From the NCBI GenBank assembly GCA_964502145.1, contig CAZCVI010000050.1, positions 1-50,736 on the forward strand: DNA of 50,736 nucleotides, in the 5' to 3' direction. Both the position numbers and the translations under genes were made by a program. Under the pieces are notes generated by a model. That model was given only the letters and a program-made list of their open reading frames with translations, made no database searches and was not told where the DNA came from. This stretch comes from CAZCVI01 sp964502145. Its GTDB lineage: Bacteria; Acidobacteriota; Aminicenantia; UBA2199. This document shows, piece after piece, positions 1-6,621 of the stretch; position 1 is the first letter of the stretch; every line of letters begins with the position of its first letter.

Positions 1-66
1 TTCAAAAGCATCAGTGATGGTATTCAAAAGCATCAGTGATGGTTTTCGAAAGCATCAGTGATCAAG
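1..66. repeat. Three 22-bp direct repeats at window edge
   Basis: A unit reading TTCAAAAGCATCAGTGATGG occurs at 1 and 23, and a diverged third copy (TTCGAAAGC...) at 45, giving a 22-bp period. No gene covers it. Multiple short direct repeats are typical of transposase-binding ends of insertion sequences, and a similar CAGTGATGA word occurs near the other window edge (about 50610). The identity of any element cannot be settled because the repeat runs off the window. Confidence 0.6.
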
Positions 67-585
67 TGGACAGTTGTAGGTTAGAATAAAAAAATCATAA
101 GGAAGAGAGTTGGCAATTCCTGCCTTTGCAGGTGAAACATCAAGGCTTAAAAACATGACAGCCTTTAAATGAAGTCCAGTAAGTCCAGTTGCCTCATGGG
201 GCCGGTATAGCAAGATTCTCGCCAAACCGCCTATTTTATCCTTTTTTGCTTGCTTTGAACCCAAATTGATCACCTTGAACAGATTTTTATCCTCCCGTGG
301 TCAGCTTGAACTCATTTTTATACCCCCGTCGAACTCTCCCTTATAACCTCTGATATATATATATGTCATTATATAACTGTATCATTTTTTCCATTCCATT
401 CGCTAAGATTAGCTTGGATTGATGATATCGGTTCAACGTCAATGTCTGGATTGGCACGGTTGAACCCGATTAAGAAATAATAGGAGGTTTAAAGTACCTG
501 GTGACTCACCCGCTCTATGTGGCGGTGAGTTTAGGTGATCCTGGCAAATTGGCAAATTGACAGGATAATCAATAGGAGGAAAAAA
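67..585. other. Non-coding leader region before the CIS operon
   Basis: I see no convincing gene here. It holds a relic of the 9-nt repeat family (two AAGTCCAGT units, about 172-190), an AT-rich stretch near 350-385 that could carry the operon promoter (no clear -35/-10 pair), an inverted repeat GGTTCAAC (430-437) / GTTGAACC (460-467), and a short palindrome ACTCACC (504-510) / GGTGAGT (524-530). The right side of that palindrome, GCGGTGAGTTTAGG, resembles the terminal repeat of the elements at 16329 and 32642. An AGGAGG at 482-487 is not followed by a convincing gene. Confidence 0.5.
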
Positions 586-1806
586 ATGCCAGAGGAAACA
601 GTAAAAAGAACCACCGGCAGTACGGCAGGCGCCAGGCCAGCACCCACAGCGGGTGCAACAGGCGCAACCACCCAGTCTAACCGGCCTACCACTGCAACAA
701 CAGTCCAAGCAGAGGACCAAAAGACTAAAAATGGGCAGAAAAAAATTGAAACGGACACGAGGGAGATCATGGAAAACATTGATAAAGCCATTTCCATTGA
801 CGATGTACTGGCAGATGCTGGAACCACAGCCAGTGGGAATACATCACCACCGGATAAGAAATTAAAAAGCTTTGACGAGTTACTCGAAGGCCTGAATTCG
901 GAGTTAAAAGATAAAGAAGAACTGTCCGGACGCTTGGCCAAAGAAAGCGAGTACGCCAAAAAGTACGTCACTGAACTGAAAAAAGAAAAAGTCGACATTG
1001 ATAAAGCACTCGACGCCTATCTCAAAAAAGTCCCGGAATTCAAAAGTGCTATTGAAGCCGCCTATCAATTCAGGGATGAAACCCGCACCACGCTAAAAAA
1101 GGTCATGGAAGGAATCACCCCCACCATCATGAAAACCATTGTTTTACACCGCAATAGCTACAAGGCCAAAGAAAACGTGGTTAAAAAACAGGAAGGTGTT
1201 GTGGACACCATGGAAAAAGCCCTGGAAGTCGATAAAAAGAAAATGGAAACAGCCAAACTGGAGTACGAAAAAGCCAGGGATACGGTCACTACCATCGGCA
1301 AACTACTGACAGACCTGGGCACTAAGCAGAAAGATATCAAAACCAGGGAAACCCAAAAGGAATTTGCCATCATGTATTTCCTGCTTGTACCCCTGGAAGA
1401 AATGACTGGCAATTCAGATGTCTGTAAGAATGAAAGCACTGACTTTTGCGAACCCAAGTACGGTAACTTGCTCAAAGATTACGAGGATTTTGCCAAGGAA
1501 TTGGCCTGTATTCTGCCCGGCATTCCAAGCTTGAAGGAATTGAATTGCAGCGAGGAAACCGCTAAAAAACAATTCATGAATTTCGTTACCAAAAAGTACC
1601 ATGTCTATCTTGATAGTATGATGGCCATGGCCGAAACAGACGTCAAACTGCACCAGGCCAAAAAAAGGCTGCACATGGAAAAAGCAGAGTTTGACGAGTT
1701 AAAAAAGAATTATCTGGCACTTTTATTTACCGATTTAAATAAAGTGCTGGACCCCAGTAAAATAGACCCAGCTAAATTAATCAAGAAGGAGGGACAAGAT
1801 GCCTGA
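586..1806 (+). CDS. Coiled-coil protein at head of CIS operon
   Basis: A 406-residue protein that I do not recognise. The first ~45 residues are Thr/Ala/Pro-rich low complexity. About 60-270 and 340-390 are highly charged, Lys/Glu-rich and very probably long helices or coiled coil. Four cysteines lie between about 280 and 322. There is no signal peptide or membrane segment. The ATG at 586 was chosen because AGGAGG sits just before it; an upstream in-frame GTG at 535 lacks this. The stop overlaps the sheath ATG by 8 bp, so the two genes are translationally coupled and the protein very likely belongs to the injection system. Tape measure, assembly scaffold or cargo are all possible; none is shown by sequence. 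Confidence 0.85.
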   Translation: MPEETVKRTTGSTAGARPAPTAGATGATTQSNRPTTATTVQAEDQKTKNGQKKIETDTREIMENIDKAISIDDVLADAGTTASGNTSPPDKKLKSFDELLEGLNSELKDKEELSGRLAKESEYAKKYVTELKKEKVDIDKALDAYLKKVPEFKSAIEAAYQFRDETRTTLKKVMEGITPTIMKTIVLHRNSYKAKENVVKKQEGVVDTMEKALEVDKKKMETAKLEYEKARDTVTTIGKLLTDLGTKQKDIKTRETQKEFAIMYFLLVPLEEMTGNSDVCKNESTDFCEPKYGNLLKDYEDFAKELACILPGIPSLKELNCSEETAKKQFMNFVTKKYHVYLDSMMAMAETDVKLHQAKKRLHMEKAEFDELKKNYLALLFTDLNKVLDPSKIDPAKLIKKEGQDA

Positions 1807-3373
1807 GTATCTATCACCAGGAGTTTATGTAGAAGAAATCGAGATCGGCCCCAGACCTATTGCCGGTGTCGGCACCAGTACTGCCGGTTTTCTCGGGATG
1901 ACCGAAAGAGGCCCCCAAAAACCGGGATTTGTCAGTAGTTTTGAAGATTTTGTCAGGTATTATGGCAGTCATACTTCAGACTCCTATACTGCCTATGCTG
2001 TTGAAGGATTCTTTGCTAACGGTGGTCAACGTTGCTTTATTGGGCGTGTTGTCAAGAGCGGATCAGCCATCGCTACCGTGGCCGCACCACTCCCATGCTC
2101 CGCAGTCGGACCAGGAGTCTGGGGCAATCGTGTTAAAATTCGTATTGAAGACCCCTCGTCCAAGAGCGCTACCTGCTTTAAATTGGTCGTCGCCTATTGG
2201 CGCAATGACACCGATATGGTCGTGGTAGATGATCCAGACGCTGCAAAAAAGCAGAAGAATTTCCAGAAAATGGTTGATCGTGCCTCTAAAATAGAGGTGT
2301 TTGATGAACTATCACTTGATGTATCCTCTGCGGACCACTATTTGAAACGGGTCAATGGCAAATCCTATCTGATTACCATTGACGAAACTCTACCGCTCCT
2401 CACAGCCATACCAGCCAAACCCGCTGATTACGACTTCGGCCCCGCCCTTGCTGGCGGCGTCGATTCCACCACCGCATTAACCGCCAGTGATATGATTGGC
2501 AGTCCCGATGCCCAACCTGGAAGCAGAGTTGGTCTGACCGCTTTTAAAGAGGTTGACGAAATTGCTATCCTCTATGCACCCGATGTCAATATCATGGAAG
2601 ACGTGCAAAAAGCCGCCATGGTAGACAGTTTGTTAAGCCACTGTGAAGCTTTGAAAGATCGGTTTGCCGTGCTTGATATTCCCCGTGGTTCCGCTGATAT
2701 TACCGGTTTAAGTATTTCCAGCGCTCCTTTGCGTCCCTCCCTGTATGGGGCTGTGTATTATCCTTGGATCAAGGTCATGGACCCACTCACCCAGCGGCAG
2801 AAACTCGTGCCTCCCGGTGGTTATATGGCTGGTATTTATGCCCGTACCGATAATGAACGCGGCGTGCATAAAGCCCCTGCCAATGCCTTGGTGCGGGGCG
2901 CACTGGATGTCGAGTTCCCTATTACCAAGGGTGAGCAAGACCTGCTTAATCCAAGAAACATCAATTGCATCCGCTTCTTCCAGGGCCAGGGTATACTTGT
3001 GTGGGGTGGTCGTACTATCTCTGATAACACCTTATGGAAATACATCAATGTCCGTCGCCTCTTTATTTATGTCGAGGAATCCATTCAGAAGGGAACCCAG
3101 TGGGTTGTGTTTGAACCCAATGATGAGCGTTTATGGTCCCGTGTCATCCAGACTATCTCCCAGTTTCTCACCGGTGTGTGGCATGATGGTGCCTTGATGG
3201 GCGCTACCCCTGCCGAAGCTTTTTTTATCATTTGCGACCGCACCACCATGACCCAGGATGATATTGATAATGGTAGACTCATCTGTAAGATTGGAATTGC
3301 TCCCGTCAAACCCGCTGAATTTGTCATCTTCAGGATCGCTCAATGGCAGGGCGGCTCGGCTGCTACCGAATAG
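1799..3373 (+). CDS. Contractile tail sheath protein 1
   Basis: A 524-residue tail sheath protein of the phage/Afp2-4 family. The sheath surrounds the inner tube and contracts to drive it through a target membrane. The family hallmark start (MPEYLSPGVYVEEI) and the conserved C-terminal domain (DDIDNGRLICKIGIAP then VKPAEFVIFR and QWQGG) are both present, so the gene looks full length. The middle part, about residues 90-250, is the variable surface-exposed insertion expected in this family. It overlaps the upstream coiled-coil gene by 8 bp and is followed 44 bp later by a second sheath gene. Paired sheath genes are usual in eCIS clusters, where different sheath subunits form the body and the base of the particle. 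Confidence 0.95.
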   Translation: MPEYLSPGVYVEEIEIGPRPIAGVGTSTAGFLGMTERGPQKPGFVSSFEDFVRYYGSHTSDSYTAYAVEGFFANGGQRCFIGRVVKSGSAIATVAAPLPCSAVGPGVWGNRVKIRIEDPSSKSATCFKLVVAYWRNDTDMVVVDDPDAAKKQKNFQKMVDRASKIEVFDELSLDVSSADHYLKRVNGKSYLITIDETLPLLTAIPAKPADYDFGPALAGGVDSTTALTASDMIGSPDAQPGSRVGLTAFKEVDEIAILYAPDVNIMEDVQKAAMVDSLLSHCEALKDRFAVLDIPRGSADITGLSISSAPLRPSLYGAVYYPWIKVMDPLTQRQKLVPPGGYMAGIYARTDNERGVHKAPANALVRGALDVEFPITKGEQDLLNPRNINCIRFFQGQGILVWGGRTISDNTLWKYINVRRLFIYVEESIQKGTQWVVFEPNDERLWSRVIQTISQFLTGVWHDGALMGATPAEAFFIICDRTTMTQDDIDNGRLICKIGIAPVKPAEFVIFRIAQWQGGSAATE

Positions 3374-3417
3374 AACCGGTGCATATACAATAATGTGGCG
3401 TGTGGTAGGAGATTTTT

Positions 3418-4974
3418 ATGCCTGAATACTTGTCTCCCGGTGTGTACTTCAAAACCGTTGATCGTGGTATCACCCCGGTCGAACCCTTGAGTACCAGTAC
3501 CTTGGGGATCCTTGGCGAAAGTGAACGTGGGCCTGTTTGTCCCCGGGCAGTTGGTAGTTTTATCGAGTATAAAGACTTGTATGGCGAGTACGGTCCATAC
3601 GGCGATATCCGCGATTTCCGCGGCAATATCTTTCTGCCTATTGCGGTGGAAGGTTTTTTTGCCAATGGTGGAACCCGCTGTTATATCGCCCGGATTGTCA
3701 AAGCCGACAGTTTATACGCCCAATTAAACATCCTATTTGGGAATGCACAGGTTACTGTAAAGGCTATTGGTCCCGGAACCTGGGGGAACCGTATCAGTGT
3801 AAAAATCGAAAATGCCAGACTTCACCAGTTAGACTATGATTTATTCAAGCTCACCGTGGCGTATTGGAAATATCCTCTGCCCGACAAAAATGAGTTGAAC
3901 GATGCCATCATTACCAGGAAAGCCACCGTGGTTGAGGTTTACGACGATCTCGCCATGGTTAACTTTGAAAATTATATCAATGGTGTGTCCCGATTGATTG
4001 AAATTTTGAAACCCGTGGCTGTAACCCGCCGACCTGCCAATTCCCCTTTCACCTACCTGTTAGGCGGGAAAGATGGCAATCAGGGCCAACCCATCAGATT
4101 AGATGATTACATCGGTCTAGTGGGCCCTGATCGGGCACATGATACCGGACTCCGTGCTTTTGAGAATATAGAAGATATCGCCCTGGTGTGTGCCCCCAAT
4201 GAACACGATTTTGATAAGGAAAAGAATAATTTAACTGCCGCGTTAATCGATCATTGTGAAAAGAAGCAGGACCGGTTTGCTATTTTGCAAGCGGAACCCG
4301 AAGCCGGTAATATTGATAATATAACCCCGCCCATGGATTCCAAGTACGCCGCCTTTTATTTTCCCTGGCTCAGAGTAAAGTCTCCCTATGCAGAGGCAAC
4401 TATCGTGGTGCCCCCTTGCGGTCACATTGCCGGTGTGTATGCCCGCAGTGATACCCAGCATGGTGTTCATAAAGCGCCAGCCAATGAAGTACTCGAAGGA
4501 GCCAGTGCCGCCCAGTTGTTACTCTCCACCTCCGATCAGGATAAACTTAATCCCCGTGGCGTGAATTGTATCCGTGTGTTTCCCGGACGTGGGATCAGGA
4601 TTTGGGGCGCTCGCACCATCTCTATGGACCCTATCTGGAAATATGTCAATGTCAGACGCCTCTTCCTATTCGTGAAAAAATCTATTATGTCAGGAATGCA
4701 ATGGGTGATCTTTGAACCCAATGATGAAAAATTATGGGAACGAATCACCCAGATAGTCAATCGATTTTTAACCGATATATGGAAAAATGGCGGCTTGCAG
4801 GGCAGTTCACCTGAGGAGGCTTTTTTTATCCGTTGTGATAAAACCACCATGACCCCCGATGATATCGACCATGGGCGCATTGTCTGTATTATTGGCATTG
4901 CTCCAGTCAAACCCGCGGAATTCCTTAGTTTCCGTTTTGTGCAGTGGCAAGGAGGTGTGGATGCGTCAGATTAG
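3418..4974 (+). CDS. Contractile tail sheath protein 2
   Basis: A 518-residue sheath paralogue. It starts MPEYLSPGVYFKTVDRG and ends with the same C-terminal signature (DDIDHGRIVCIIGIAP, VKPAEFLSFR, QWQGG). The two sheaths align over their full length but differ clearly in the central surface domain, so this is an old duplication and not a recent copy. The start ATG follows a TAGGAGA ribosome site. In Afp/PVC-type systems the sheath copies occupy different positions along the tail; which copy forms the main body here cannot be told. A 134-bp gap with a stem-loop separates it from the tube gene. Confidence 0.95.
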   Translation: MPEYLSPGVYFKTVDRGITPVEPLSTSTLGILGESERGPVCPRAVGSFIEYKDLYGEYGPYGDIRDFRGNIFLPIAVEGFFANGGTRCYIARIVKADSLYAQLNILFGNAQVTVKAIGPGTWGNRISVKIENARLHQLDYDLFKLTVAYWKYPLPDKNELNDAIITRKATVVEVYDDLAMVNFENYINGVSRLIEILKPVAVTRRPANSPFTYLLGGKDGNQGQPIRLDDYIGLVGPDRAHDTGLRAFENIEDIALVCAPNEHDFDKEKNNLTAALIDHCEKKQDRFAILQAEPEAGNIDNITPPMDSKYAAFYFPWLRVKSPYAEATIVVPPCGHIAGVYARSDTQHGVHKAPANEVLEGASAAQLLLSTSDQDKLNPRGVNCIRVFPGRGIRIWGARTISMDPIWKYVNVRRLFLFVKKSIMSGMQWVIFEPNDEKLWERITQIVNRFLTDIWKNGGLQGSSPEEAFFIRCDKTTMTPDDIDHGRIVCIIGIAPVKPAEFLSFRFVQWQGGVDASD

Positions 4975-5025
4975 CTTATTAGAATAAATTGGCAGATTAA
5001 CGCCACAGCGAACGTTTAAAGAATA

Positions 5026-5063
5026 ATTGCCAGTTTTGCTGTACTAATACAGTTATTGGCAAT
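5026..5063 (+). other. Stem-loop between sheath and tube genes
   Basis: ATTGCCA (5026-5032) pairs with TGGCAAT (5057-5063), and CTGTA (5039-5043) pairs with TACAG (5048-5052) around a CTAA loop. It lies 46 bp before the tube start and is not followed by a T-run, so it looks more like an mRNA stability or partial termination structure than an intrinsic terminator. It could help set the sheath:tube ratio, which is an inference. Confidence 0.5.
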
Positions 5064-5108
5064 AGGAATAATTTTAGAAAAAAACGAAAAGTAATTAGGA
5101 GGAAAATT

Positions 5109-5546
5109 ATGGCAGATAGAATAGACCCTTACCGGGGCCAACGGTATTTATTGGAAATTGATGGTATATCCCAGGCCGGATTCTCCGAGGCCACTATCCC
5201 GGAGACCACCCAAAAACCCATCGAATACAGGAACGGGAATGAACCCCCCACCGTGCGTAAGATTCCCGGGTTGATCACTTATGGCGATTTGACCCTGAAA
5301 TGGGGCGTCACCGATTCCATGGACCTGTACAATTGGCGCGTGATGGTGCAGGATGGCAAGATGAAAGATGCCCGCAAAAATGTAGCCGTGGTGATTTTAG
5401 ATGAAACCGGGGCTGCCAAGTCCAGGTGGGAGTTCTCCCAGGCCTGGCCCACCAAATACGATGCACCTGACCTCAAATCTACTGGCGATGATATAGCTAT
5501 TGAGACTCTTGTCATTGCTCATGAAGGCATGATCCGTAAAAAATAA
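5109..5546 (+). CDS. Inner tube protein 1 (gp19 family)
   Basis: A 145-residue tail tube protein of the T4 gp19/Afp1 family. It forms the rigid inner tube that is pushed out when the sheath contracts. Visible family features are the start DPYRGQRYLLEIDGI, the GFSEATIPETT strand, the glycine-rich LITYGDLTLKWGVTDS segment and the end in DIAIETLVIAHEGM. The length is typical (about 140-150). A strong AGGAGG ribosome site precedes the ATG. It is followed at once by the chaperone gene and then by a second tube gene, the usual eCIS arrangement in which minor tube proteins join the tube to the baseplate. Confidence 0.95.
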   Translation: MADRIDPYRGQRYLLEIDGISQAGFSEATIPETTQKPIEYRNGNEPPTVRKIPGLITYGDLTLKWGVTDSMDLYNWRVMVQDGKMKDARKNVAVVILDETGAAKSRWEFSQAWPTKYDAPDLKSTGDDIAIETLVIAHEGMIRKK

Positions 5547-5568
5547 CCGGTGAGGAGAATCATTTACA

Positions 5569-5934
5569 ATGACCCTACAAACCGAATATGAATTTACCTT
5601 GCCTAAAGGGTATGTTGATGAGAAGGGCACTCTTCATCGTAAGGGCACCATGCGTTTAGCCAATGCCGCAGATGAAATACTGCCCCAAAAAGACGCCCGC
5701 GTGCAACGCAACCCCGCTTACCTCGCGATTATCATTCTCAGCCGTGTTGTAACCCGTTTGGGAGAACTCCAGGATGTGAATCCCGGCATCATTGAAAAAT
5801 TCTTTATTGGCGACCTCTCGTACTTGCAAGAACTGTACCGCCGCATCAATGGCGATGGGAATATTTTGTTAAACCTCAAATGCCCCCATTGTGGTGCAGA
5901 ATTTGAGGAGACCATCACCAACCCGGGGGGATAA
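5569..5934 (+). CDS. Tail assembly chaperone (short product)
   Basis: A 121-residue protein of the phage 'tail assembly protein' type found beside tube genes of contractile tails. It opens with a beta-rich part (YEFTLPKGYVDEKGTLHRKG), continues with MRLANAADEILPQKD and an alpha-helical part (residues ~45-95), and ends in a zinc-ribbon half (CPHCGAEFEE, about 104-113). By position it corresponds to phage chaperones such as P2 gpE or lambda gpG, which act in tail assembly and are absent from the final particle. The last two codons and stop are GGG GGA TAA. They lie on a slippery sequence, so part of the ribosomes may shift into the next frame and make a 176-residue form. Confidence 0.88.
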   Translation: MTLQTEYEFTLPKGYVDEKGTLHRKGTMRLANAADEILPQKDARVQRNPAYLAIIILSRVVTRLGELQDVNPGIIEKFFIGDLSYLQELYRRINGDGNILLNLKCPHCGAEFEETITNPGG

Positions 5935-5972
5935 GTGGCTACCCCCTCGACCGCATCTACGAGGAGGTGGCC
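5925..5972 (+). promoter_or_regulatory. Programmed -1 ribosomal frameshift signal
   Basis: Slippery heptamer G GGG GGA (5925-5931) sits exactly in the X XXY YYZ phase of the chaperone reading frame and is followed at once by its stop TAA (5932-5934). After a 5-nt spacer (5932-5936) a 13-bp stem forms from 5937-5949 with 5960-5972: eleven Watson-Crick pairs, one T-G wobble, one C-A mismatch, and a 10-nt loop. Heptamer, spacer length, stem and stop are all in the canonical order for -1 frameshifting. This mirrors the G/GT and E/E' frameshifts of phage tail chaperone genes. Confidence 0.82.
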
Positions 5973-6098
5973 TTTATCGGATATTATCTCCATTGGCCTC
6001 ACGACCAGGTTATGCAACTGGCCCACGGCGACCGGAAACAATGGTGCGAGGAGATTAGCAAAATAAATAAAAAATTAACTGAAGAAAAGAGGACCTAA
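5931..6098 (+). CDS. DUF6760-like extension reached by -1 frameshift
   Basis: In the -1 frame relative to the chaperone, an open frame reads ISGYPLDRIYEEVAFIGYY and continues to KINKKLTEEKRT, 55 codons, then TAA at 6096. The GYPLDR(I/L)YEEVAFI signature is that of short DUF6760-type proteins found in phage-tail and eCIS clusters. The frame has no ATG, GTG or TTG before the conserved block: it opens after a TGA at 5904, and the first start-like codon is an internal GTG at 5967. An ATA at 5931 would be a very rare start without a well-placed ribosome site. The simplest reading is that it is translated only as a C-terminal extension of the upstream chaperone through the signal at 5925-5972. Confidence 0.8.
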   Translation: MSGYPLDRIYEEVAFIGYYLHWPHDQVMQLAHGDRKQWCEEISKINKKLTEEKRT

Positions 6099-6111
6099 AA
6101 GAGGATAAAAC

Positions 6112-6570
6112 ATGTCCACCACCACTAAACGTGATGACCCATTGCTGAGTTTTAGATTCCATGCTGAGATTGACGGCTTGTTATTTGCCGGTTTCTCCGA
6201 TGTCAGTGGACTCAACGTGGAAATTGAAACCGAACGATACCAGGAGGGCGGTGTCAATAATTATGTCCATATACTGCCCAAAAACGCCAAGTATCAAAAC
6301 ATTGTCCTGAAAAAAGGGATTGCCTATTCTTCCGCCATGTGGGACTGGATGAAAGATGTGGCCGGTGGTATCATCAAACAACGAAACGGACGTATCATTC
6401 TTATGGACTACAATGGCAATGAGATTTGGTATTGGAAGTTTCAAAACGCTTACCCCGTTAAATGGACCGGTACTGATTTATCTTCTACCGGTGATAAACC
6501 CTTCATCGAAACCATGGAATTGGCCCATACTGGCATTCAAATGGAACGAAGTCAATATCAACCCACTTGA
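6112..6570 (+). CDS. Inner tube protein 2 (gp19 family)
   Basis: A 152-residue second tube-family protein of the Afp5/gp19 type. Family features include PLLSFRFHAEIDGLLFAGFS near the N-terminus, the SGLNVEIETERYQEGG strand, the conserved KYQNIVLKKGI and WDWMKD segments, and the end KPFIETMELAHTGI. It resembles tube protein 1 in fold but not closely in sequence. Minor tube proteins of this type usually form the tube rings nearest the baseplate. An AGAGGA ribosome site precedes the start, 13 bp after the end of the chaperone extension frame. Confidence 0.93.
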   Translation: MSTTTKRDDPLLSFRFHAEIDGLLFAGFSDVSGLNVEIETERYQEGGVNNYVHILPKNAKYQNIVLKKGIAYSSAMWDWMKDVAGGIIKQRNGRIILMDYNGNEIWYWKFQNAYPVKWTGTDLSSTGDKPFIETMELAHTGIQMERSQYQPT

Positions 6571-6621
6571 TAACACAAGCTGAAATGATTGTTTTAATAA
6601 GGAAATAGCAGGAAAAAAAAC

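Noticed and set aside
55..273. 72-codon - strand ORF near the window start
   Set aside because: No family features; part of it is a translation of the 9-nt repeat relic.
501..560. Possible 19-codon leader peptide starting with GTG
   Set aside because: The AGGAGG at 482-487 is too far (13 nt) and the stretch overlaps a palindrome resembling an element end.
535..585. GTG start upstream of the coiled-coil gene
   Set aside because: The ATG at 586 has a strong AGGAGG immediately upstream; the GTG does not.
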